A stretch of DNA of 64,000 bases from Torreya grandis (GCA_037957365.1 JARHVA010007811.1:377001-441000), one strand, 5' to 3'. Positions 49,501 through 63,002 are shown, counted from the stretch's first letter. Notes: generated from the letters alone by a model not told the origin. Program-made: numbers and translations.

Positions 49501-50169
49501 AAATTTGTTGGTTGTTGGTGATTTTAGTTACATCCACATGTAGTTTACTTTGATCCTATAATGAATTAATTTATTAACATCTAAGTGGTAGATATACCTA
49601 ATGCATATGGGATGCTTCTCAATCAATATTGGTCTAAGATGCTTAATGGGTATATGGCCAACAATTTTTCCCACATGTGGATTCCATGAAGAGGTATACC
49701 TAATCATAACAAGATTGAGAGGGATCCAAATATGGATCACATGATTATAGAATACAATAAGACTAATGATATCTTGTATGAGTAATCTGAACTAGGGGTC
49801 TATGTACTTGATATGGAATCAAAAGCTTATGGAAAATTATTTATCAACATGTTGACTATGTAATAAGATCCTAAATTTTAAGATTTGGATCAACTATATG
49901 AGGATGATATCATCTACATACCAAAATCATTTTAATTTTATATCCATGTCTAAATACATGTAAAGGTAGAACAAGGCCATTTATCTGAGAAAAAAGAATG
50001 TAAAATCTTAAAAGCTACCCATGTTAACATGCTGAATAATTCTATAACAAATTGTTCTATTGAGGACTAGATTAGAGGGTCATTAATATCTAAAAGGGAA
50101 GGTGTGTTGACCTTAGAATCTAAGAAAGATAATAAATAACTAAACATAGATATAACATCCACCTTTTAG

Positions 50170-50620
50170 ATTGGACTGCTTGTAGCCAAATATCATAAAT
50201 GGACCCTAAGTTTGATGGATCCAAATCAAACAATAGGTGTGGTGTTGGGATAAAGTTCATCAACCCAATATGGATGTTATATTTTGCAACCAACTAATTA
50301 TAGTTAGCTTGTACTAATAATGTGGCTGAGTATCAATATTTATTACACAACTTCTAGTTTGAAATAAGTAAGAAGATAAAGAACCTAAAAGTCCTTAGGG
50401 ATTTAGAACTTATGGTCTAGTAAATCAGAATCCACTATGCCTATAATGATAAAAATATTTATAGGTACCACAATAAAATGTGGAACATTATTGAGGAATT
50501 CAATGCATTTAGCATTCAAATTTTACCCGAAATAAATAATTATACAATGAATAAATTTAAAATGGTTGAAATTACCTTAAAAAACCATTGTTAACTCCAT
50601 ATTGAGGAGATTCTCAATAG
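50170..50620 (+). pseudogene. G3 extra RNase H, upstream of RT
   Basis: Frame-broken but ordered text includes KWTLSLMDPNQT near 50195, a TNNVAEYQYLLHN-like segment near 50310 with the catalytic Glu, KKIKNLKVLRDLELMV near 50370, and KMWNIIEEFNAFSIQILPEI near 50475. These match the G2 upstream RNase H (KVKELLVYA, RVWDLIE.FDAFNIISI). It lies between protease and RT, as in G2. Confidence 0.6.
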
Positions 50621-50810
50621 AATTGGTCTCTATTCCTTCTATTCTAGATTATGTCAAGAACTTCTAAGTCTTTAATTATGACCAATATATCATTTAATTC
50701 ATCACGAACAACATATTTGAGTCTCATATCATTAATTAATATGACATGGAATATTTTTAACTATATGAATAAGAGGTCATCAATTTGAAAACCAATAACA
50801 TACTAAAAGT

Positions 50811-50928
50811 TATGGTGGCATTGGAGTGGCTATTAAACATGGAATATAAGGGTGCAAAATACAAAAATGTATGGTGTCATTGGAGAGGCTATTAGACATG
50901 GATTTTAAAGGTGAAAAATACAAAATAG
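50811..50928. repeat. 59-bp tandem duplication in G3 pol
   Basis: Copies 50811-50869 and 50870-50928 both begin TATGGTG and share CATTGGAG.GGCTATTA.ACAT and AAAATACAAAA. Both copies have since diverged by several bases. It lies between the upstream RNase H and RT. Confidence 0.8.
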
Positions 50929-51149
50929 ACCCTTTTAAATGGATTCTCCATCAAAAATAAAATATGGGAAATGAATAGGACTCAAAACAAGTGATTTTAA
51001 GCACAACTTACACCTAGATTGAAAGATAAAGGATTGTGTAGGCCTTGAAATACTTTGGTGATAGTATTTCATGGAGCTATGAAGACTTGAAATTATTTCA
51101 CACCTCCATCCTTACACATATTATTCCTCAAACTATTGATACCAAACCA

Positions 51150-52250
51150 TTCTACTAGAGGAAAATTCCAATCAATCCTTTGTTGGAGCATTTAATTTTC
51201 AAATAAATACAAAATATACTTTCTAAAAATATCATCTATGCTATTAGACACTCCCCTTTGGTGGAAAAATTGGTTCCTCTTCAAAATAAGAATGGGGAAA
51301 TAAAACTCAATGTGGACTTTTGAAATTCAAATGAAGGCTCTAAAAAGGATAACTACTTGCTACCTTCATTAGATGAAGTCTTACAGATAGTTAATGGCTC
51401 TCAAATGACATCATTTCTTGATGGATATTGAATCTATAATTAGTTAATAGGGAAAAATGAGTACATGATAAATATAAAATTTAAAACTAAGTGGGGTTCA
51501 TTAACATATAAAAGGATTTCATTTGACCTAATCAATGTGGGTGACACCTTTTAATGGGCCATAGATATTGCATTCATAGACATCATTAGTAGATGCTTAT
51601 AAATATTCATAAATGACCTAACTATATTTTCTAAGAATATAAAATACCATGTGAAATACTTGAGAGTGTTATTGTAGAGGTGTAAAGACCATGAAATCTC
51701 CCTAAACTTGAATAAATACAAATTTTGGGTCATAGAGGGTAAATTCTTGGGTCATGTCATATCTAAATGAGGTATTCCAATAGACCCAAAAAGAGTGCAG
51801 GACATTTTTAAAATATTATTTATTGATAATAAAAAAAATGTAAATTCATTCTTATTTAAATAAAATTCATAAGGAAGTTCATGTCAGGATTTATATAGAT
51901 AGTCTGACCACTAAACAACATGATAAATATGGATGATAATATTGAATTGATGATTGAATCACAAGAAAATTTTCTCAAATCAATATGTCAATTATAAACA
52001 CACCAGTGTTTATCAATCCTAAATACACATAACCCTTATACATATATCCATTCAATTCAAAAAACTCAAGTGTTTTTGTTCTAATGTAGATAAAAGAAGC
52101 TATGGATGAGATAATTACATCTTATGCAATAAAATGTGTTCTATTGTACCTAATCCAATTGAATGCTAATACAAAATTAGCCAAGTGAGTGAAGTTGGAA
52201 GTGGATGAATATCATATAATAATTTGATCTAGATATATAGGTGATGAATA
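51150..52250 (+). pseudogene. G3 reverse transcriptase (and RNase H traces)
   Basis: Blocks in order are LVPLQNKNGEIKLNVDF near 51268, KKDNYLLPSLDEVLQIVNGS near 51345, TSFLDGY, YMINIKFKTKWGSL near 51465, ISFDLINVGDTF replacing MPFGL.NAG.TF, INDLTIFSKNIKYHVKYLRV near 51610 (the Y-x-DD site is lost), LNLNKYKFWVIEGKFLGHVI near 51710 and GIPIDPKRVQDI near 51775. After about 51810 the connection and first RNase H are only faintly visible (PLYIYPFNSKN near 52035). Confidence 0.75.
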
Positions 52251-52449
52251 CCATTAGAGTTCAATATCTTAGCAAGACCATTACCGAGGTGGATCCATAG
52301 ATTACTTCTAGTAATATATAGTACAAAGTATTACAAACAATGACTAGTACCATGATGTAGTCTATTATTTTTTCCATAATGAATGCCCAAGTCACCTTAA
52401 CTCCATGGAAAAGAGATAATTATTCATTATAAATATTATCTCCATGATC

Positions 52450-53540
52450 AAGTTAGGTGTAACATATATAAGGAACCAAAAAATCATAATTCTAAAAAAT
52501 TTTAATAGGGAAGAAGCATTTGGAGTATTCAGTCATTTCCATGGGAAATATGGGACTAGTCATAGTTTAGGGAGTGCCACAGATCACCAAATACTTATAG
52601 AAGTATATTAATAACGTCATTTTTTTAAATACACACATGATCACATAAGAATCTACCACATTTTTCAAATAGTTGTGTATAAATAATTCACTCCAACCAT
52701 GCCACTTCAACTAATGGCTAAACCCTATCTATTTGTAAAGTAGGGACTTGAATTTATGGGGGCCATCAATGCTAATTTATCCAATGGAAAACATTTATCC
52801 TCACTAAAAATTATTAATTCATGCACTAGACTGAAGCTAAATCATTTAGTAATTACATAGTTAAAGTGGTGATCAACTTCATTTAGGATCACATTATCAC
52901 GAGGTTTGGTATGCCATTTGTTTTAGTATGTGATAATGAACTTGGTTTTTCCTCAATATAATTTATTGAGTGGGATTAAGAAAACTAGATAATACTTAAT
53001 GGGTTATATGAATCAAAAAATAACAAATTAGGACATGATCAAGAGAGTCTTAGAGAAGAATCTTGGACTGACATAGTGTTATAAAGTTCACATTATGGTC
53101 TAATATGACTAGCATCAAGTCTTCTCTAGGTACTTCCCCATACCATTTAGTATATATCTAAGACATAGTATTCCCTATAAACCATAGAATCATATCCTTT
53201 TTTCATTAAATACTACCTCATGATGATAAAAAGATAGAGGCTCACCTCCTAAACCTAATATAGCTAGAAGAAAAGTGTGATGCAACCCTACTCAATTTTA
53301 GAAGACATCAATGAGTTATTAGATGCTGGTTTAAAAAGTGAGATAATATGAAAGTATTTCAAATCTATGATTTACTCCTTATTTTGGACAACACTCATGA
53401 AAATAAGGGTCAACATGGAAAATCTAATGCCCTTTGGTTAGGACCCTTCCAAATCTTTGAAATCTTGGGCAAAAATGCTTTTTGTCCAAGGTGTCTAACT
53501 GGTGAAGATGTTCCATTTCCTATAAATGGATAATTATTGA
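52450..53540 (+). pseudogene. G3 integrase
   Basis: The N-terminal zinc region is suggested by a REEAFGVFSHFHGKYG segment near 52510 and YHIFQIVVYK near 52650. The core has GLEFMGAINANLSNGKHL near 52745. The C-terminal domain is clean from 53348 (ILDNTHENKGQHGKSNALWL, GPFQIFEILGKNAF, EDVPFPING), which matches G2 LLWDKASNPKGKHWKFTPLW. Many stops are present. It ends near 53535. Confidence 0.65.
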
Positions 53541-54990
53541 ATCAATAATTCCAAGCTTAAAATATCTTGGGGTGGTCTTATAAATAATTTCCCTTTTTCT
53601 TATTTTCATTCCCTTCCTCACTTGTTTTGATTTACTATTTATATTGTTTAATTTAGGTCAGTTTTCTTATTTCATTTTTATGTTTTCCTTGTTGGGTTTG
53701 TTCCAAACCATTTTGTCCTATGTTTAAAATTTAATAAATGACATGATGAATAATTATAGGAATGTAATTAAGAAGCTTTAGTTATTTTCCTATATGCTAA
53801 TTTAGTTTGTTTTTTGGTAATTTTAGGGATGGGATATCTAAATATTGAGGATATTATCTCAAAAAAATCATAAAAGGTAATTTGATGATCTTTTAATTTA
53901 CTTGGATGAAACTATGGTAGACAAGGTCTAAAATTGACAAATCTATAATTATACTTTTTTCATTTACCATGGTGGTCCCTAACCCAAAATTTAGATGTTC
54001 AAGAAAAGTTAATATTAAAATAAAATAAATAAAATTAATTATTTAAAAACTCATTATTTGGGTGATTTAATAAACCTCTAGTGGGGCTATAGATGCCTAA
54101 CTGGCAGTAGAGCAAGGTTTTGTGTTAGACCAGAGGCAATAAAAAAATGTCCAAGTATTCATCCTAAGGTATAATTCACTAGATGTATGATCCTAACTAC
54201 AATGTCTATTACTTTCAAGTTTTAGTAAGAAATGAATACACATGCACACACTAGTCAACAATATTATCTAATTTGAATTCTACAACATTTCTCAGCTTAT
54301 CTTTACATAAGTTGTTTCATGTTCCAGGCATTTGAATAATCCAAATAATTTGGTTTATAGGTAGTCATTTAGTGTTTTAAAATACTTAGGATTATTTTAC
54401 AATAGTGTCACCAATTTTTTACTTACACAACACACCTTAATTTCATCACTAAGATCACAAAACTTCCTTTTTATTTAGAGCATTATCTTCTAGTCTAATC
54501 AAGTTTCAGTCTATTTTATTCATTGCCTAATTGAAAAAGTTCCTTGACAAGTTGAAGCATTGATATGGTATTGAATTTACTCTTTTAACTAAGTTTTAAT
54601 TTAAAATTTCCATTTTATGCACATTATATATGTATTGATATAACTATATGAATTTGTCACAAATATGATAAGTCTTTGTTTATTCTAGATCACATTTTGG
54701 AACTACATTAAGGTTGCCATTTTAAGACCATTTTACCATATATTTATACAAATTATTCAACTATTTTATATTTTTTCATTTTTTTAGTGTTTCAATGTTA
54801 ATTAGATATATATTTGTGTGTTTTTATTCTTTGACTAAGTCACTTTACCAGAAATGGACTAGTTTTGGATTGAAGTTAGGAAAAAATATTGTTTTATTCA
54901 TAGGATTCTTTATTTTACCTTTATTTTTGTCTTAGAAATTTTAAGAAAAAATAATATTCAAAGTCTAATGGCTCTTTTGGTTATCCTACA
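53541..54990. other. G3 trailer, no supported gene
   Basis: T-rich text follows the integrase stop. No frame, LTR pair or RNA gene was recognised, and no polypurine tract could be placed with confidence. Confidence 0.4.
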
Positions 54991-56335
54991 AGACAATGAT
55001 CACCTTTCATTCTTGTAAGTCCCCAATTAAGTGAATAGCTACCACTTGTCTCTTAATCACTCTCTTGGGCCTCTTTTGACTTATTAATTTTACATTAACC
55101 TTCCAAGCCCCTCATGATGTATATTAATGGTTTAATATTTATATCCCACTTCCTTAGCCCACTCATTTTCACACCATGTGGCATAATCTCATTTATTAGG
55201 GATCCCTGGGATAATATTTATTCTTCTAATTGACATTCAAGATCTCATATACCTAAGATTGTATCATTTGGCATGATCCCATTTACCTAGACCCATGGGA
55301 TGGTCTATATATTTGTAAGCCTCTTGTTGGGACCTAGATGAATGAAATTTTAACAAGTGTCAAGATTTCATTTCACTAATATCATAGGGGTCATTAGTCC
55401 ATGTAGAAATTAAATTAGGCCTAATATGAGTGAATAGATGTTATGTGGCATGAATTTATTATTAGATGACACATATGCATCCACATCAACTTTGCATGAG
55501 CTTAAATTTGATAGTTGTCTATCCTGTCAAGACCATCATAAAACTAGCATGGTTTTCCATTTGGACATAACCATTGTAATTCCCCTCTAGTATTTCAACT
55601 ATAGATATAATTCATCCCTTAATTGGCCTAAAATTTATTGTGTTTATATATAATTTAATCTTGAGTCTTATTCATATTTTCAATGAATTAAATTGACCAT
55701 ATCTTTAGATAAATCCCATTCTCAATTGTTAATTTCATAGGATTTTTTCATCTTTATTTTAAACTTTTGAATTTAACCAATTTTTAATTAAACTATAAAT
55801 TTAATGTCTAATGGATATTATTTTTTCAAATTCTAAACAACTATTTTTTTATCTTTCAAGATTAGATTCACCTAGAAGCTACCACTTGTCAAGATCATAG
55901 AGCTCTATTACTCTAGAGAAATTTAGACAAAGAGCTTACCTTTCAACCCTTTCAGTGATTGATATTATTACAAGTGGAATAATCCCACTTTCCTAGGCCC
56001 ACAAAATGATCAAGACATAGTGAGAAAGTTGTAGACCCTCTAAGTGAATGAGATGATTCCACATGGCATCATCTTGCTTTTCCATGCCTAGGATCAAGTA
56101 ATAATAGTATGATGAAGTAAAGATCAAGTGAGTTCGATAGATAATGCCACATGGCATAATATAAGTTTTATATGGTATTTAAGACATTGAATAATAAATT
56201 AGAACCTATAGATATCCAAGTGAGTGAGATATTTCCACTTGTCAAGATATCATTTCATCATAATAAAGGAAAATTCAAGACAATCTAGACCCTTAGCCAA
56301 GTCATGAGTTAACATAAAGTTTCCACATAGTAAGA
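54990..56335. repeat. Degenerate field of CCACNTGNCAAGAT motifs
   Basis: About ten copies of a short motif near CCACATGGCATRAT or CCACTTGTCAAGAT lie at irregular 60-130 base spacing, at about 55041, 55174, 55265, 55355, 55441, 55880, 56060, 56146, 56235 and 56320. Many are preceded by AAGTGAGTGAGAT-like text and followed by ATTT or CCTAGGCCCA. It reads as an old tandem array that has drifted and lost units. Variable tandem repeats between pol and the 3' LTR are known in Tat-branch elements. Confidence 0.55.
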
Positions 56336-57059
56336 CATTTAAATTTAAAGGGCATGTTGTCTTTCTCAAATAGTGAAAAATGGATACATGGAGTGACCTT
56401 GTTAAGGAATATACATAGAATTCTAAAAATATGATCAAAGCCTATAATTGAAACTTGTCTTGCATCTATAACCTATCAAAATATAGAAATTATATTGTAA
56501 GTCTAATCATATATATGTATTCATGAATTACCTTATCTTATAGTGTTAAAAGGGACCTTGTGACATATATTCCTAATAAAGTAAAGTAGTGTCATTAACT
56601 AGAGTATTTGGCATATACATTAGGATCAAGTGAGAGCATAAATGATAAAGTGTTGTCTTAGTTAGGCAAGGTCATCATCAAGCAATGTATGGCCAACTAG
56701 ATATATTAAGGGGTTCTTGATTTACTTCATCCACCAAAAACTTAATTCAAATATCAAGCATGGCCTTGATCCTGATTTCATTAGGATTGTGCATGGCCCA
56801 ATTCAAAATTGAGCATAAATGATAACATCTCATTAAGTGTTTGAAACCCATAGTTAGGGGGTTAGTTTCATGACTTAATGGACTAAATGAACTATAAAAT
56901 CCCTATTCTCCATTATAATAAGGAATATTCCATTTTAGAATTATGAGGTATGCCACTTTAGATGGTAGGTTTTTAGTTGTTTATTATTTCCATATGTCAA
57001 ATTTGAACTACTTTTGACATAAACATTCCTCTGAGTTTTCTTTTATAGATTATTCACTT
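56336..57059. other. AT-rich DNA without a supported gene
   Basis: Nothing recognisable. It lies between the degenerate repeat field and the following coding-like remnant. Confidence 0.4.
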
Positions 57060-58030
57060 ATTAAAATACTCAGTGTTAGATGTTAAAAAGTGTAAGGAGA
57101 AACTCCCACTTCACTAGACAGTGATTTTCATTATTTATAAAAAATTTAATGCATATATGGTTATAGTTCAAATTAGTGAGAATAAGGATAATCCTAAAAT
57201 GATGAATGCTCTTAAAAGAGTCCTAAGAAGTGATTCCAAGTTTAGTCAGAGGAAAATTCAAAACTATTTATAGAATTAGGTTTTTCTTGATCATGATAGG
57301 TAGTGAACTCACCAAAAGGATATGGGTAGGGCTAATACTACCAGTATTGAGGTGGGGTCTAATTTGGTAGTTTGTATGGATGCGGCTATTAACTTGGAGG
57401 ATCTCACTAGGAATAAAAACTATGAAGTTTCTAAGGTGAGGATGGAATATGTGGTGGAAGGTTTATAATTGATTAAATATGGAAATAATAAGAATTAATT
57501 TGGTAAAAAAGAGACTATATAAAATAACAATGAGGATTCACATTTTTTCAAGGATGTTTAGACCAATCCTATGGATTTTGATAGGGTTGTGAATGAGGCT
57601 AATAATAAATATAATTTATATAGAATTAGGGATGAATTTAACATTCACAAGGTAATTATTCATTGGTTCATGATATGCCTTAAAAAATCAAAGAGTAGGT
57701 GAATAAGATGAGCGAAAATGAGGGCATCCTTTGTACCAAGGTAGTCCTACTAAAGTTGAGTGATCAATTTATGGAATTGAAATAAAAAGTGGACATAATG
57801 GAGAGAGAAAATGTGAATCTAAAGGAAAACCTAGTTTTCCTTGTGTATTTTAGTCATATTTCTATGAAATTATTTTTAGAGTATGGAGGGGCTAAAACTA
57901 TTGACTAAGAGGAAAATGATGATGGTTGTAATTTCAGGGATGGCAATAAGAATAAGTTCATGATTAGAGAGGAAAATCTTCCTCATAATTCTCATCATAT
58001 GGAAATAAATTATATGATATAATATCTTGA
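57060..58030 (+). pseudogene. Coding-like remnant, G3 tail
   Basis: One frame gives SENKDNPKMMNALKRVLRSD followed by SKFSQRKIQNYL at 57175-57260, TTSIEVGSNLVVCMDAAINL and EDLTRNKNYEVSKVRMEYVV at 57340-57460, and FDRVVNEANNKYNLYRIRDE further on. The region is richer in G than its surroundings, as for a former sense strand. Stops occur about every 30-60 codons at best. It may be an accessory frame after integrase, in the position of an envelope-like gene, or a captured gene. I recognise no domain. Confidence 0.35.
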
Positions 58031-58566
58031 TGGATAATTGGGTGAAAGCTTATGAAAATTGGAAGTGTTAGTGTGTTTCTATCCACTTTCTTACTTATGG
58101 CTGATTTTGACTTGTTGTTATAGTATCTTTTATCTTTTTTTGGGAAGAATTTTTGATGTACCTATTTTTCTAACCAAGTCTATTAGTCTTTTATACTAGG
58201 TAGGGTTGCTTTCAAAACCCACCTTTACCTTAAATAAAAATATAAGGGATGGTTTATTTTATAATTAGATCTAGATTAAAGGGGATATTCCATTTTAATT
58301 TCCTCTAATTCCTATTTTATTAGTTTAACTTTTTTCTTTTATTTGTATGAGCTGAGGCTATTTGAAGACCTTTTTGTAACTTATTTGAGTATTGATAAAT
58401 ATTAGTATTGTGTTTCATGAATAATTTATTATATTAAATATTTTTGAATGATATTCATTGTCTATGTATGTTTATGGTGACTTTGTTTCCCTCTTCTACA
58501 TAGCTAGTTGGTCCTTAGACTCTTGCACCATATTTGGTTTTGGGTTGTGCTATGTTGGCCAAACAG

Positions 58567-59115
58567 AGACTAGTTTCTCAAGATATTTGTATATTTAACA
58601 AATCTAGAAATGTCCTCATAATAAATTGAAATTATGTTTTATCTCCTTTCTCTCTCTATTTAATTTATTTTTATCTCTCTATTATATTATATCTAGAAAA
58701 ATATAAATTATAGTTAGTTATTCAAACTTTATCTAGACTACATGTTCATCCTTTCACTTGTCTTTTTTGATGCATTGTTAAAACTATTATAATAAATACA
58801 AGTGAAAACTAACAATGACTTAATTGAAAAATCTTAATGAGTTGGTTCTTATATATGCAAGAGAGACCATGTTTTTTTCATAAGTATTAGAGTGTACTCC
58901 AAATATGCCCCTTGTATGGAATAACTTCCATCAATCAATTGAGGTATTTACTTCATCATGAATTATAAGATAAACACCTTGGATATTTTATTGCTTATCC
59001 TTATTAATTTTAGGAGAGGAATAATATAAAAGGGTAAATCCTCACTAGTTGAGCCTTTCCTCTCCTCTTTTCCTCATAAATTTGGAGCATTATGCCAAAT
59101 AGATCACCACCACTT
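58567..59115 (+). repeat. Direct repeat copy B (~550 bp), possible LTR
   Basis: Partner of 5106-5660, same orientation, about 53 kb away. If the pair are LTRs, this would be the 3' LTR of the element containing G3. No target duplication could be confirmed. Confidence 0.6.
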
Positions 59116-62100
59116 TAGAAACTATATAAATCATTGAATAAATTTCTTTATGGATAATATCAAGTAAATGTCAAAACTAATTTCATCTATAGCCTAAAAA
59201 ATTTTACATACAAAATTAATTAGAGTTTATTATTATAAGCATTATTAATATTCTCACTATAATTTCCATCATCATAATAAGTATGATCATAAAGAGGCAT
59301 GTCATTGACATAAATATAGTCATTATCATTCACATATGAATTATCATTAACAATTGGATGCATTTTAATAATGGTTTACATTTTTGAATCATGATTAGAA
59401 AATAATATAAATTGGAACTAGTCATAAGTAGCATGACTCAATCTAACACATGGACAACTAAGACATGTAGAGTTGGTTTATAAAATATAATAAGATATAA
59501 ACATGAATAACATAAATAAACATAAGTATAAAACATAATCATATTTTATTCTCTCAATCCCCATGATAGTTCATGGAATGTGATCCAAAATGTTGATTCA
59601 ACTTTTTTTAGCATAATTTATTCCAGAAATTTGTATATTTATAGACTATGGAAATACCATATATCTCAATATAAATAAATATAAGTGAGTGACTGAGTAA
59701 TTTAACAAGCACATATAAAACATATATCTAATAATAAAAATTTAGATGTAGGATCAAATACTATAAGACGCTTGGAAGGCATATAGGTTCAAATAATGAA
59801 AGTGTGCACTAATTTCTAAGAAGTGGATGTAAATTTTAAACTAAAAAAATAGGTGAATAGCAAGTTATGGAATTATAAAAAAGTGTAAATAATAATAATA
59901 ATTAACCTTTGTAATTATAAAATTAATACCCTATGGGGGATGAGGGTTTTGAAACCATCGGTTATATGATCAAAAGATCATGTTCACAAAAAGTGTTTAA
60001 AAAAAAAGTGCATAAGTGTAAATAATCTATGCACAATTTACTAAAATTAGGACAAAGAGTTTTTTATGTAAATTTTTTAATAATATATAATATTTTATTG
60101 GTAAACACCCCCTCTATTTATGATCTCAATAATGGGACCCAATACATGAGTTTTAGTCAATGGAATAGATTGGTTTTCAATATGTCTTAAGACACTGCTC
60201 TGAAGTTAACCTATGTTAAACCAATTTTTACCCTAATAGTCCCTAAATAATACTTAAAACTAACCAAAATATGGATATTTACAATATTTTATTTTATTAT
60301 AATTATATTTGATTAAAAAATCATTAAAAAAGGGAAGGGTAAGATAGAAAATAATTTTTAGATTTCCACCTAGTTATCCTTTTACTAAAGAAAATACTTT
60401 ATGATATCTACTTAAAAATAATCATCGTTCATCAAATATAGAATTCACTCAAATTTGAATAAACATGGTGTGAGATTTTAATGAGTTAATGCATTTTTTA
60501 GATAGTTTTGCATATATTTATAAGATAATTGACCATAGAGAGTAACAAAAGAACATTTAATTACAATAATTTAATAAAGATAAGAGTTCACTATAGAAAA
60601 TTTAAAAAATAACACATCCATCTAAAATAATAATAGATATGATATTTTTTAAATAAAAAGGATATAATATTAAAAATGCTCAATTTAACCAACTCATAAT
60701 AAACTAAATAAATCTCATACAATGATCATTTTAAGTTAATCTATACACAAAATCAATCTAAGTGATAAAGGGGAAAACACAAAGACTTTTAGAACATCCA
60801 CAATGATTTCTTAATGTTTTGTCTTCTAAATTTTATTCTCAATTAAAATTTTCCATAAAAATTTTATTTATAAAAATAAAGGGGCCAACTCCACATCTTG
60901 TAAAATATTTCATGTGATCATGTTTTTTATAGACTATCATTTTCTAATTCCATCGTAAAAAGTATATAAACAATTAAATTATCTTCTATAGTTATATATA
61001 GTTTTATTGTTGTCGTGTCTAATATAAATGGATAACTGAGAGATAATTTCTACTTTAAGGTACTCAGACTTGTCCCTTACCTAAAATTGGAAATTATATA
61101 ATATCAATATCAAAAGATTTCACAATTTCTCCCACTCGTGACATATTTATAATTGGGCTTATGAAGTGAGGTATACTTTTAATGGACACTATAATTTCAA
61201 TGAAATGTTGAAATTTTGTATCACTATGAATTCAAATATAGTTAAATATTTAGTATCTTATTTACTTTGACATTTTATTTATTCTCCAAAATGTTTCTTA
61301 TGTTTATTTCATTTTCATTAAGGAACTAATCAAAATAAAATTAGATGGACTACATTAATCATTTTTATTTATGCATATATTTAAAATTAAGTACAAAATT
61401 TATTTTGAATTTTAGAACTATTTGTGTGTAATTTTATTAATCTTATAATTTTGTAGGTTAGTGATTAAATATATTAATTATCTACTAAAAAATGAGTCTC
61501 AATCATCCATCATGTAGTCTCTAGCTTAGGGAGGTCAAAGTCTTCTTTTGCCTTTGGTATTCATTATTTTATGGATGCTTTAAAGTTTTTATTTCACCTT
61601 TAATTAATTTTTAAATTTTATTGTCCCCTATGTGCTACATATAAACTATAGTACAATATGCATTCACATACCTTTTCCAATTAGATTGTTTTATCCATTG
61701 AAATTTTTCTACATGGAAGGATTTTTTTGACCATGTATTTTTATTTTCATGAAGTTCATAGGGTAAAAATTTTAATGTGAAGTTAAATTTTAATTCATGG
61801 GATACACAAACACATTATTTATATGAATTATATTTTATATATCTTTGTCCAACTATGTTCTCTCCTTCACTATCTTGTGACCACATGGACAAGTTTTCTC
61901 AACACATCTTTTCAATTATAAATATCATTCACCATTTGTATTTTATATCATTTTATTAAAGTATGAAAAGTGGTAATGGTTTATTTATTTGGGATCATAG
62001 AATAACATAATACCAATGCTCAATTAATAACTCTATGTAGGTTCATAGATCCATTGGTTTATAAAATCCAATTCAATTATATTTTATATCCACACTTGCA

Positions 62101-62474
62101 TGGTGACTAATTAACATGTCACAATGATATAATTGGATGTATAATAAAAAGATGATGAAATCCATGCATCGATCATTTGGTGGGAACACATTCATTGAGT
62201 AACATAGTATTCTTTGTTCACAATTGCTTTGGAAAATTATGTAGAGTTTTGAAATAATCTCAAATTTACACACACATGCATATAATTCTATTCACAATAA
62301 ACAATCAATGATCATATAAATTTTCATAAGTATTACATGTGATCATATAATATATATCATATTATTTTAATATATCCCATAGAATTTTGGTGGACACATG
62401 GTGACCATAAAGTAACCATAAGCTAAAGGAGTTGTAAAATGTAATTGTAAAATATTAAAATATGAAGAGTTATA
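59116..62474. other. AT-rich DNA without a supported gene
   Basis: Very A+T-rich, with many short A or T runs. No coding frame, LTR, or RNA gene is recognised up to the copia LTR at 62475. Confidence 0.45.
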
Positions 62475-62640
62475 TGTTGGAAATATTGTCATTGATGTCA
62501 AAGGTTTAGTATTATTGGTGATAAAGGCCCAATTGCATTTAATGTTGTTTATCTTGGCTAATATGAGTTAATATTTATTTAATATTAACGAATATATTTT
62601 TGGTTGCATATGAGACAAAGTAAGGGCCCATGGAGAAGTC

Positions 62641-62850
62641 GAAGAGTCACAGGATAAAGACAAAAGAAGGATGGGATGCATTTTCCCATGAAGAGTCATC
62701 TTGGGGAATACCAAGAGTCACCAAGTGAAGACAAAAGAGTAAAGGGTGAATTTATCATGAAGAGACACTTTAAGGAATACGAAAAGTCACCAAAGATAAG
62801 GACAAAAGTGGGAAAGACGTTTTTGGTCATGAAGGGTCACCACATGACTT
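62641..62850. repeat. ~70-bp tandem array in copia U3, three units
   Basis: Units start at 62641, 62712 and 62781 (71, 69 and about 70 bases). Each contains RAAGAGTCAC, GACAAAAG and, towards the end, CATGAAGRGWCA with GGAATAC. A 77-codon open frame across it is produced by the repeat and is not treated as a gene. Repeated U3 units in LTRs often hold enhancer sites. Confidence 0.75.
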
Positions 62851-62949
62851 TTCAAATGCTTGGATATGAAGGGTCATCCAAGATTGGTGCCATTTTCAAT
62901 GAGGATTGAAAGGTCACAAAGGGGGAAGGCCAAAGGTCATTTGGAAAGC

Positions 62950-62957
62950 TATAAATA
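62950..62957 (+). promoter_or_regulatory. TATA box of copia LTR
   Basis: TATAAATA followed by AAGGCTTGAGTAG. It is placed between the U3 array and the two downstream arrays, so the latter would be within the transcribed leader. Confidence 0.65.
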
Positions 62958-63002
62958 AAGGCTTGAGTAGCCATTTGTAATGTGTGTGTGAGAGGTTTTT
63001 TG

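Noticed and set aside
62676..62909. 77-codon open frame in the copia LTR
   Set aside because: Created by ~70-base repeat units without stops. No protein family, and it lies in the U3 before the TATA box.
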